A DNA stretch of 25,250 bases. Source: an uncultured Lachnospiraceae bacterium (GTDB lineage Bacteria; Bacillota; Clostridia; Lachnospirales; Lachnospiraceae). A model generated the notes under the pieces. The model worked only from the letters and a program-made list of their open reading frames with translations. It was not told the origin of the DNA and searched no databases. The stretch's first letter is position 1; every line of letters starts with the position of its first letter. The position numbers were made by a program, and so were the translations under genes. The stretch covers positions 19,739 through 44,988 of the forward strand of contig CAJUHG010000015.1 of the NCBI GenBank assembly GCA_910586005.1, written 5' to 3'. This document shows positions 6,982 through 13,850 of this stretch, piece after piece.

Positions 6982-8764
6982 CTGTACCTCCAATTACTTT
7001 AAATTTTTTTAAATTCTCATTGTAATCTATTAAATATAATAATTCTTGACTTAGTGTTTTCAATTCTTCCCGATGAAGGGAGTGACCTCCAGTGACAAGT
7101 GCATGAATATAGAGAACTTTTGCAACACTTTGTAGCATTTTTTCATTTTTTAGATACAAAAGACGTTGTATCAAAGGACTATTTCTATTTAGATACAACG
7201 TAGACAATGGTTTTTGAGCAACATCTGATAACAGTGAAGAGAGAGCCTCTGAAAAAATACCAGAGCTAGTTTCTTGCGCATTTTGAACCTGACGCAAAAA
7301 TTGCACATCATCACTGATATAATAAAGTGCTGGTAAATCAATGGGATAAAAGCGACGAAGCTCTGCTTGGCAGTCAAAATCTTTTAATCCTAGATTTATC
7401 GCGCGAAGTAAGCCAAATGCTTCTTGTTGTTCCTGAAAGGTAACATCTTCTAATACAAGTCCCATATTTTCTTCTTGTAAGGGTGTAATTGGCAGAGAAA
7501 ACATTTGAGCTAATTTTGAGATTAATGGATGATCAGAATTGTAACCAGTACAAATTAACAAACGATCTTGTGCATGAAAAATAGGTTTTAACTGTTTAAA
7601 TCTTGAAATATCATCAATATAAACAGCTTCTCCAACTTTTTTTAAGGCAGCTCCTGTCAATTCTCCATAGGAAGTTGAGAAGGGAAGATAGTCAATAAAC
7701 AGTAGGAATATCTCATCATCCCACACAGCCATAGACTTGATAGCCTCAAAATGAACAGAGACGATTTTTTGTAATATTTTGGGATTATTTCTAGAAAGCT
7801 CTTGAAAATAATATTTTACAGCATTGGAAAATTCTGTTTTGGCTAATTCTAGTTCCTCATTTTCATAAAAATTTTCTCTTGAGGCAGTGGGACGTAAATT
7901 TCTGGTATTTAAAAAGCAGCGTAGAAAAAATGCCCAATTCGGAAGTAAGGGTGTTCCCTGTTCTGTCAATAACATATGTTTCAAATAAATACGGTGACCT
8001 TTTTTGATAGAAACATCTGTCTGATAAGGTAATATATAGGCAGCTCCAGATAAATGTGGTGTTTCTATTGGGATAGCTTCTAAAAATTCTTCTTTAAACA
8101 ACCACTCTCCAAAAGTTAAAAGTTGTCCCCTATTACTATAAGAAAAGTCAGCAGGCATTTGATTGAGTGCTTCTGTTTTTCCTTCTAAATAAATGGGAAC
8201 TGGTAATGTTAGACCATAGTAATGAACTAAATTTATAATTTTATCTATACTAAAATAAGATTCATATCCTGATTTTGCAGTTAAGCTAATGGAAGTACCA
8301 ATTTGTGCTTTTTCAAAGGCTTCCAACGTATAAGTGCCATCAGGATTTCCAGTCCAAATATATGCTTGACTACCATCCATTGGCTTTGTATGTACAATAA
8401 TAGAATCTGAAACCATAAAACAAGAAAGTAAGCCAATACCAAATCTACCAATATAATCATCTAGCAACTCACCATTTTCTAAATCTTGTTTTGAAGATTG
8501 TCCAATAACAGAAAGAAATTGATGGATTTCTTCTTTGGTTAATCCTGCACCATTATCTTTAAAAATCATCTGTTTTTCAGGTTTTAGTTGGATGGAAATT
8601 TTACTATCTTTCCAAGTAGGTTGTCGCTTCTTTCGTAAAGTAATGGCATCCACACCATTTTGCATTAACTCTCTAAGGAAAACATCAGCAGTTTTGTATA
8701 GATGATTGGAAAGAACATCTAACATACCACCTAAATTTACTTGAAAATGATACACTTCATTCAT
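6971..8764 (-). CDS. HSP90-family (HtpG-like) ATPase, divergent
   Basis: The N-terminal GHKL ATP-binding site is clear in the 597-residue protein: E32, N36 and D39 in RELMQNGVDAI, DNGAG (70-74) and the lid motif GRFGIG (106-111). The middle domain keeps an arginine in TASREN (R296), equivalent to the HtpG residue that contacts the ATP gamma-phosphate. The C-terminal half is poorly conserved compared with E. coli HtpG, as in the HSP90-like paralogue family of Gram-positive bacteria. The start at 8764 is preferred because GAGGAA (8769-8774) sits 4-5 nt upstream; the frame extends back to a TTG at 8842, but that triplet lies in the promoter. The gene leads a two-gene operon with a helical-repeat protein. 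Clients are unknown. Confidence 0.88.
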   Translation of the reverse strand: MNEVYHFQVNLGGMLDVLSNHLYKTADVFLRELMQNGVDAITLRKKRQPTWKDSKISIQLKPEKQMIFKDNGAGLTKEEIHQFLSVIGQSSKQDLENGELLDDYIGRFGIGLLSCFMVSDSIIVHTKPMDGSQAYIWTGNPDGTYTLEAFEKAQIGTSISLTAKSGYESYFSIDKIINLVHYYGLTLPVPIYLEGKTEALNQMPADFSYSNRGQLLTFGEWLFKEEFLEAIPIETPHLSGAAYILPYQTDVSIKKGHRIYLKHMLLTEQGTPLLPNWAFFLRCFLNTRNLRPTASRENFYENEELELAKTEFSNAVKYYFQELSRNNPKILQKIVSVHFEAIKSMAVWDDEIFLLFIDYLPFSTSYGELTGAALKKVGEAVYIDDISRFKQLKPIFHAQDRLLICTGYNSDHPLISKLAQMFSLPITPLQEENMGLVLEDVTFQEQQEAFGLLRAINLGLKDFDCQAELRRFYPIDLPALYYISDDVQFLRQVQNAQETSSGIFSEALSSLLSDVAQKPLSTLYLNRNSPLIQRLLYLKNEKMLQSVAKVLYIHALVTGGHSLHREELKTLSQELLYLIDYNENLKKFKVIGGTDEK

Positions 8765-8783
8765 AAAAAATTCCTCTTTCTGT

Positions 8784-8795
8784 GCCCAATTGGGC
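8784..8795. promoter_or_regulatory. 12-bp perfect palindrome in the HSP90-family leader
   Basis: GCCCAATTGGGC is a perfect palindrome, GC-rich in an AT-rich region, about 12-20 nt downstream of the predicted transcript start and 10 nt before the ribosome binding site. The position suits a repressor operator. Confidence 0.45.
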
Positions 8796-8813
8796 GATAT
8801 TATGTTATCAGAC

Positions 8814-8842
8814 ATCATACCATAATTACTTCTTAGAATCAA
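8814..8842 (-). promoter_or_regulatory. Sigma-A promoter of the HSP90-family operon
   Basis: Read on the reverse strand, TTGATT (8842-8837) and TATGAT (8819-8814) are 17 nt apart. The transcript should begin near 8807, about 43 nt before the ATG at 8764. No CIRCE element is present, so this operon is probably outside HrcA control. Confidence 0.65.
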
Positions 8843-8944
8843 TATGAGAACATTTTTGATTTATGATACTAGGAATTAAATTTCTTTTACATTTTAAACT
8901 TTACACTCTTTTTGGTAATCTCAAATTTCTATCACAATTCAAAT

Positions 8945-8977
8945 TTATAATAAAATCGTGCTTATAATAAAATCATG
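8945..8977 (+). repeat. Tandem 17-bp direct repeat
   Basis: TTATAATAAAATCGTG (8945-8960) recurs at 8962-8977 with one change. Each copy contains TATAAT. It lies in the 438-bp gap between the divergent HSP90-family and cysD genes, so it may carry a promoter or paired operator sites for cysD. No clear -35 box was found. Confidence 0.45.
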
Positions 8978-9022
8978 ATAATATATTTTTAACTAAAATT
9001 AGTAAAAATTTTAAGTAGTGAT

Positions 9023-9091
9023 AATAGAAAGTTCGCGTAGCGTACTTTCTATTGTTTATGATATTAGAAAATTCGCGTAGCGTATTTTCTA
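9023..9091. repeat. Two tandem related hairpins upstream of cysD
   Basis: Hairpins at 9023-9053 and 9065-9091 share the layout AGAAA, then TTCGC-GTA-GCG, then TTTCT, about 41 bp apart. Stem bases differ in compensating fashion (AGT/ACT against AAT/ATT), so pairing is conserved rather than primary sequence. They resemble the hairpin at 22491-22522. They fit a REP-like palindrome or a structured leader of the cys operon. Confidence 0.6.
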
Positions 9092-9094
9092 GTG

Positions 9095-9166
9095 TTTACA
9101 CGAAGGCAAAATGAGGATTCTTGTCGTGTTTGCTCGTAAGAGATCTGAATTGCCAGTGAACCTAAA
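9095..9166 (+). repeat. Interspersed repeat, copy 1
   Basis: This stretch begins TTTACACGAAGGCA and ends AGTGAACCTAAA. The same ends, with partly matching inner blocks (CTCGTAA-like and ATCTG), occur in inverted orientation at 22558-22632. A hairpin directly precedes each copy in its own orientation. Because the neighbouring genes differ, it is more likely a dispersed element or small structured RNA than a cys-specific riboswitch. Confidence 0.6.
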
Positions 9167-9203
9167 TCTTAGGATTATAAATTTATACCATCGGAGGTAA
9201 ACA

Positions 9204-10097
9204 ATGAACCATTTAGATGAGTTAGAGGCAGAAGCGATTTATATTATGCGGGAGGTGGCAGCAGAATGTGAAAAACCTGTAATGTTATATTCTATTGGAA
9301 AAGATTCTTCTGTGATGTTACATCTTGCTATAAAAGCATTTTATCCTGAAACACCACCATTTCCATTTTTACATGTAAACACTACTTGGAAATTTAAGGA
9401 GATGATTGAATTTCGTGATAGAAGGGCAACAGAACTTGGGATTGAGATGTTAGAATATATCAATGAAGAAGGTGTGGCACAGGGAATTAATCCTTTTGAA
9501 CATGGTGCTTCTTATACAGATATTATGAAAACACAAGCCTTGAAACAGGCATTGGATAAGTATGGATTTACGGCCGCTTTTGGTGGCGGAAGAAGAGATG
9601 AAGAAAAATCCAGAGCAAAAGAGCGAATATTTTCTTTCCGCAATGAAGTTCATGCTTGGGACCCCAAAAATCAAAGACCAGAAATGTGGAAATTATTTAA
9701 TACTAGAATTAAACAAGGCGAAAGTATTCGGGTATTTCCATTGTCTAATTGGACAGAAAAAGATATTTGGCAGTATATACATAGAGAAAATATTCCTATT
9801 GTGTCTTTATATTTTGCAGCACCTCGACCAGTTATTACAAGAAATGGCCAGTTAATTATGGTGGATGATGATAGAATTAAGTTAAGAGAAGGAGAAAAGA
9901 TAGAAACAAAAAAAGTGAGATTTCGAACATTGGGATGTTATCCTTTAACAGGAGCTATGGAATCAGAAGCAGACACATTAGATAAAATTATAGAAGAAAC
10001 TTTGTCTTCCGTGGAATCGGAACGCACCAGTCGTATTATAGATTCGGATGGTGGAAGTGCTAGTATGGAGAAACGGAAACGGGAGGGGTACTTTTAA
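9204..10097 (+). CDS. cysD: Sulfate adenylyltransferase subunit CysD
   Basis: CysD is the catalytic subunit of ATP sulfurylase, which joins sulfate to ATP to give adenosine 5'-phosphosulfate (APS), driven by GTP hydrolysis in CysN. The 297 residues match the family. The PP-loop YSIGKDSSVMLHL (29-41) identical to the CysD pattern, the FGGGRRDEEKSRAKER segment and the C-terminal RKREGYF ending are all present. GGAGG just before the ATG supports the start. Only 2 nt separate it from cysNC. The window shows no cysH, cysI or cysJ, so the APS probably feeds PAPS synthesis and sulfation by the third gene of the operon. It has a typical sequence with no defect. Confidence 0.97.
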   Translation: MNHLDELEAEAIYIMREVAAECEKPVMLYSIGKDSSVMLHLAIKAFYPETPPFPFLHVNTTWKFKEMIEFRDRRATELGIEMLEYINEEGVAQGINPFEHGASYTDIMKTQALKQALDKYGFTAAFGGGRRDEEKSRAKERIFSFRNEVHAWDPKNQRPEMWKLFNTRIKQGESIRVFPLSNWTEKDIWQYIHRENIPIVSLYFAAPRPVITRNGQLIMVDDDRIKLREGEKIETKKVRFRTLGCYPLTGAMESEADTLDKIIEETLSSVESERTSRIIDSDGGSASMEKRKREGYF

Positions 10098-10099
10098 TT

Positions 10100-11932
10100 A
10101 TGAAGAACAAATTATTGAAATTTATTACTTGTGGAAGCGTAGATGATGGAAAATCTACTTTAATAGGGCATATGCTTTATGATGCAAAGTTACTATTTGC
10201 AGATCAGAAACGTGCTTTAGAACTAGATTCCAAAGTTGGTTCTCGCGATGGAAAAATAGATTATTCCCTACTTTTAGATGGACTGATGGCAGAGAGAGAA
10301 CAAGGGATTACCATAGATGTAGCTTATCGTTATTTTAGTACAGAGCGAAGAAGTTTTATTGTAGCAGATACACCAGGACATGAGGAGTATACAAGAAATA
10401 TGGCTGTAGGAGCAAGTTTTGCATCCTTGGCAGTGATTTTAGTAGATGCAAGTCAGGGAGTATTGATACAAACGAGACGTCACGCGCGTATTTGTTCTTT
10501 AATGGGAATTAGACATTTTGTATTTGCAGTCAATAAAATGGATTTGGTTGGTTACGATCAAATGAATTTCAAAAAAATTGAAAAAGATATCAAAAGGTTA
10601 ATGGCAGAGTTTGATTTTGCAATGCTTAGAATAATTCCAGTATCTGCTACAGAAGGAGATAATATTACACAGAAATCAAAGAAAATGCCTTGGTATTCCA
10701 AAGAGACTTTACTTGCCTGTTTAGAAGATGCAAATATAAAGGAAACAAATGAACAAAAAGGATTTTCTATGCCAGTACAAAGAGTATGTAGACCTAATAG
10801 CAGTTTTCGGGGATTTCAGGGTCAAATTTCTTCAGGTGAAATTGCGGTAGGAGATACGATTACAGCGATGCCTAGTAGAGAAAAAGCTAAGATAATCAAA
10901 ATTTTTCAGGGAAATTTACCAGTAGAAAAAAGTAGTTGTGGCCATGCAGTGACTCTTCAGTTAGATACAGAAATTGATATTTCAAGAGGATGTATTTTAG
11001 AAAAGGAATATGAGATAAGCGTTGGAAATATGTTGGCTGTTTCTATTTTATGGATGGATGACAATCGCTTGGTGGCAGGTAAAAATTTTTGGCTAAAAAT
11101 TGGAACTCAGCAGGTTCCAGCTTCTGTTATGAAAATTAAATATAAGGTGGATGTTAATACAGGTGCAGAAGTCTATGCAGATGCTATTTATAAAAATGAA
11201 ATTGCATTTTGTGAAATTTCAGTAGGAAGCAATCTGGTATTTGATAAATTTGAAGAGAATAGAGAATTGGGTTCTTTAATCTTGATTGACCGTGTTACAA
11301 ATATGACTTCTGCCTGCGGAGTGGTATTATATCCATTAAATAGAGGAGAAAATTTAACTTGGCAAGATATGGATATTACAAGAGAAATGAGAGAAGGGAT
11401 GTTAGGACAGAAAGCGTTTACCATTTGGATGACGGGACTTTCTGGAGCTGGTAAATCCACTTTGGCCAATCAGTTAGAAAAACGACTATTTACTATGGGC
11501 AGGCATACAATGTTACTAGATGGAGATAATGTACGCATGGGTCTTAATAAAAATCTTGGTTTTAAAGAAGATGATAGAATTGAGAATATTCGTAGAGTTG
11601 CAGAAGTAAGTAAACTAATGAATGATGCAGGCTTAATTGTGTTGACCTCTTTTATTTCACCTTATAAAATGGATAGAAGAAATGCAAAAGAAATTGTTGG
11701 AGATAGTTTTGTAGAAATTTATGTGAGTACACCTTTAGAAGAATGTGAAAAACGAGATGTAAAGGGTTTGTACAAAGAGGCAAGACTTGGAAGAATTGCT
11801 AATTTTACAGGTATCTCTAGCAAGTATGAAGAGCCAGAAAATCCAGATATTGTTGTAGATACTAGTAAGCATAGTATAGGAGAATGTGTGGAAATTATCT
11901 TAGAGGGATTAAAACAATATTTAGGAGTGTAA
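10100..11932 (+). CDS. cysNC: Bifunctional CysN GTPase / CysC APS kinase
   Basis: The 610-residue fusion carries both remaining steps to PAPS. The N-terminal CysN part (about 1-430) is an EF-Tu-like GTPase that powers ATP sulfurylase: G1 GSVDDGKST (12-20), EREQGITID (66-74), DTPGH (90-94) and NKMD (145-148). The C-terminal part (about 437-610) is APS kinase, which phosphorylates APS at the 3' position: P-loop GLSGAGKST (446-454), LDGDNVR, and FISPYKMDR. E. coli has these as separate proteins; rhizobial NodQ is the classic fusion and makes PAPS for sulfating Nod factors. GGAGGGG at 10082-10088 precedes the ATG. It is followed 4 nt later by a sulfotransferase, which points to the same use of PAPS. 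Confidence 0.96.
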   Translation: MKNKLLKFITCGSVDDGKSTLIGHMLYDAKLLFADQKRALELDSKVGSRDGKIDYSLLLDGLMAEREQGITIDVAYRYFSTERRSFIVADTPGHEEYTRNMAVGASFASLAVILVDASQGVLIQTRRHARICSLMGIRHFVFAVNKMDLVGYDQMNFKKIEKDIKRLMAEFDFAMLRIIPVSATEGDNITQKSKKMPWYSKETLLACLEDANIKETNEQKGFSMPVQRVCRPNSSFRGFQGQISSGEIAVGDTITAMPSREKAKIIKIFQGNLPVEKSSCGHAVTLQLDTEIDISRGCILEKEYEISVGNMLAVSILWMDDNRLVAGKNFWLKIGTQQVPASVMKIKYKVDVNTGAEVYADAIYKNEIAFCEISVGSNLVFDKFEENRELGSLILIDRVTNMTSACGVVLYPLNRGENLTWQDMDITREMREGMLGQKAFTIWMTGLSGAGKSTLANQLEKRLFTMGRHTMLLDGDNVRMGLNKNLGFKEDDRIENIRRVAEVSKLMNDAGLIVLTSFISPYKMDRRNAKEIVGDSFVEIYVSTPLEECEKRDVKGLYKEARLGRIANFTGISSKYEEPENPDIVVDTSKHSIGECVEIILEGLKQYLGV

Positions 11933-11936
11933 AAAA

Positions 11937-13127
11937 ATGACAACAGTTTATTTATGTATTGGAACACAAAAAACGGGTACTACTTCTTTACAACGTTTTA
12001 TGGTGGAAAATAAGGAAGCATTAGCAATGCAAGGATACTGTTATCCTGATTTGGAACTGGGAATGGGAAGTATCTATAAGAACAGAAATGGACATTTTTT
12101 GGCTTATATATCAGAAGAAAAAGACAAAACAGTAAGAATAGAAGATAACAAAAAGAGACGAAGAGATGCATATAAGATATTAGCTGAATTAGCAAAAAAA
12201 TACTCTAATATTGTTCTCTCAGATGAAATTATTTGGTATCAATGTAACAAAATAAAAGATTTTTGGCCAGATATGTTAGAAGAATTTAGAAACATTAACT
12301 GTGAAGTAAAAGTGGTGGTATATCTGAGGAGACAAGATGAGATATTGCAGTCTCTCTGGAACCAACGTTTAAAAGCAATCACTAATGTTACTCAAAATTT
12401 TGAAAAATGGATGCAAGAAAAAAGATATAGCTGGTTTCCTTTAGATTATTTTGAACATCTTGATAAAATTGCCGGTTATGTGGGAGAGGAAAATTTACAG
12501 GTACGAGTATTTGAAAGAGGACAGTTCGAAGGAGAAGAAAATTCTCTATTAACAGATTATTTGAAAACGCTTGGCATAACATTAAATAGTGAATTTGTGC
12601 GTAACGTACAAGAACCCAATTATGGATTAAGTGGCAATTTTATTGAATTAAAACGTATTATGAATGGGATACCAGAATACCAAAGATTGAATAATTTTTT
12701 GCGAACGCAGATGGTGGCTGCAAGTGTTCATCAAGCAAAGCAGCGTCTAGAAGCAAAAGTTAGTATGTTTGATTATGAAGAGCAAAAGTCTTTTATGAAA
12801 AATTATGAGGAGGGAAATTGTAAAGTAGCACAAAAATTTTTAGGCAGAGAGGATGGAATATTATTTCAAGAACCTATTTTAGAGCTTCCAAAATGGAAAA
12901 TAAAAGAAGAAGCTATGTGCATAGATGTATTGACTTTTGCTATAGAAGCATTTTGTGCTCAAGAAAGGAGATTAATTGCTCTAGAAGAAGAGATTAATTT
13001 TTTAAAAAAGAAGTCTGGTATTTTTAAAAATGGGACAAAATATATAAATGAGACAAATGGAGGAAAAAATAAACTAATTATTAGAGGGTATCAAAAAGCA
13101 AAAAAGATATTAAAGAAAGAAAAGTAG
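11937..13127 (+). CDS. PAPS-dependent sulfotransferase family protein
   Basis: The 396-residue protein begins with IGTQKTGTTSLQ (8-19), the P-loop-like site for the 5'-phosphosulfate of PAPS. A 3'-phosphate motif follows: R131/R132 and S139 in YLRRQDEILQS, after a beta strand. These two features define the sulfotransferase superfamily, and placement 4 nt after cysNC supplies its co-substrate. The middle contains acceptor-binding helices of no recognised type. The C-terminus has a short coiled coil (about 345-365) and a basic tail rich in Lys, which might hold the protein near membrane or a polyanion. No signal peptide is seen, so it acts in the cytoplasm, probably on a glycan, lipid-linked precursor or small molecule. 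The ribosome binding site AGGAG lies inside the end of cysNC. The acceptor is unknown. Confidence 0.88.
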   Translation: MTTVYLCIGTQKTGTTSLQRFMVENKEALAMQGYCYPDLELGMGSIYKNRNGHFLAYISEEKDKTVRIEDNKKRRRDAYKILAELAKKYSNIVLSDEIIWYQCNKIKDFWPDMLEEFRNINCEVKVVVYLRRQDEILQSLWNQRLKAITNVTQNFEKWMQEKRYSWFPLDYFEHLDKIAGYVGEENLQVRVFERGQFEGEENSLLTDYLKTLGITLNSEFVRNVQEPNYGLSGNFIELKRIMNGIPEYQRLNNFLRTQMVAASVHQAKQRLEAKVSMFDYEEQKSFMKNYEEGNCKVAQKFLGREDGILFQEPILELPKWKIKEEAMCIDVLTFAIEAFCAQERRLIALEEEINFLKKKSGIFKNGTKYINETNGGKNKLIIRGYQKAKKILKKEK

Positions 13128-13160
13128 ATCCTTTTGCTAATTTTTGTAGGAGGACAATTT

Positions 13161-13850
13161 ATGGACAAAACGACAATATTGATCGTTGAAGATGAAACAA
13201 AATTACTAAAAACTTTATCAGATTTTCTTACTATCAATCAGTATGAAGTGATACAGGCATCAGATGGATTAGATGGAATTCAAAAATTTAATAAATATAG
13301 TACAAAGATAAATCTTGTGCTTTTAGATGTAATGCTTCCATTTGCAGATGGCTATGAAGTATTAAAAAGAATTCGCTTATGTTCCAATGTACCTGTGATT
13401 ATGCTGACAGCCAAAGAGGAGGTAGAAGATCAAATAAAGGGTTTTTCTTATGGAGCAGATGATTATATTATAAAACCTTATACTTTATCCATAGTAAAAG
13501 TACATATTGAAGCAGTCTTAAAACGATTTGGGTATGGACAAAATTTTCTTTATGCTGGTAATATTAGAATAGATGTAAAGGCAAAAAAAGTATATGTAAA
13601 AGAAAGTTTTGTGGAAACTACACCAAAGGAATTTGAATTACTGCATATTCTTGTTAGGAATCAAGGGACTGTACTCACCAGAGATTATATCTTAGATAAT
13701 ATTTGGGGATTTCATTATGCTGGTGATACACGTACCATTGATACTCTGGTAAAGCAATTGAGAAAAAAGCTTGGAGACACTTCTTATATAAGAACTGTAT
13801 ATGGAGTAGGATATTGTTTTGAGGTAAAAGGGAATGAAAAGGAAAATTAG
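13161..13850 (+). CDS. OmpR/PhoB-type response regulator
   Basis: The 229-residue protein has a receiver domain with acidic residues E10 and D11, phospho-acceptor D56 (LLDVMLP), and K105 in IIKPY. A winged-helix DNA-binding domain follows (about 130-229, with TPKEFELLHIL and RTIDTLVKQLRKKL). It is activated by phosphorylation, presumably by the kinase encoded next. The start is ATG at 13161, with AGGAGG at 13148-13153; an in-frame TTG at 13134 has no such support. It lies 33 nt after the sulfotransferase gene with no terminator between, so it is probably part of the cys operon. It overlaps the kinase gene by 17 nt. Targets are unknown; the cys operon itself or the nearby envelope genes are possible. 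Confidence 0.95.
   Translation: MDKTTILIVEDETKLLKTLSDFLTINQYEVIQASDGLDGIQKFNKYSTKINLVLLDVMLPFADGYEVLKRIRLCSNVPVIMLTAKEEVEDQIKGFSYGADDYIIKPYTLSIVKVHIEAVLKRFGYGQNFLYAGNIRIDVKAKKVYVKESFVETTPKEFELLHILVRNQGTVLTRDYILDNIWGFHYAGDTRTIDTLVKQLRKKLGDTSYIRTVYGVGYCFEVKGNEKEN

Noticed and set aside
8765..8842. N-terminal extension of the HSP90-family protein to a TTG at 8842
   Set aside because: The extension would begin in the -35 box of a good promoter and lacks a ribosome binding site; the ATG at 8764 has one.
9023..9091. Possible CRISPR array from two similar units 41 bp apart
   Set aside because: Only two units, each a self-complementary hairpin with differing stems, no unique spacers and no cas genes.
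9095..9203. Sulfur-related riboswitch (SAM-type or T-box) before cysD
   Set aside because: No conserved SAM riboswitch core or T-box sequence is visible, and the same repeat occurs away from cys genes at 22558-22632.
11188..11469. Reverse-strand open frame within cysNC
   Set aside because: It overlaps the conserved APS kinase P-loop in antisense and has no start signal.
9204..11932. Assimilatory sulfate reduction operon
   Set aside because: No PAPS/APS reductase, sulfite reductase or sulfate transporter gene follows; the next gene is a sulfotransferase.
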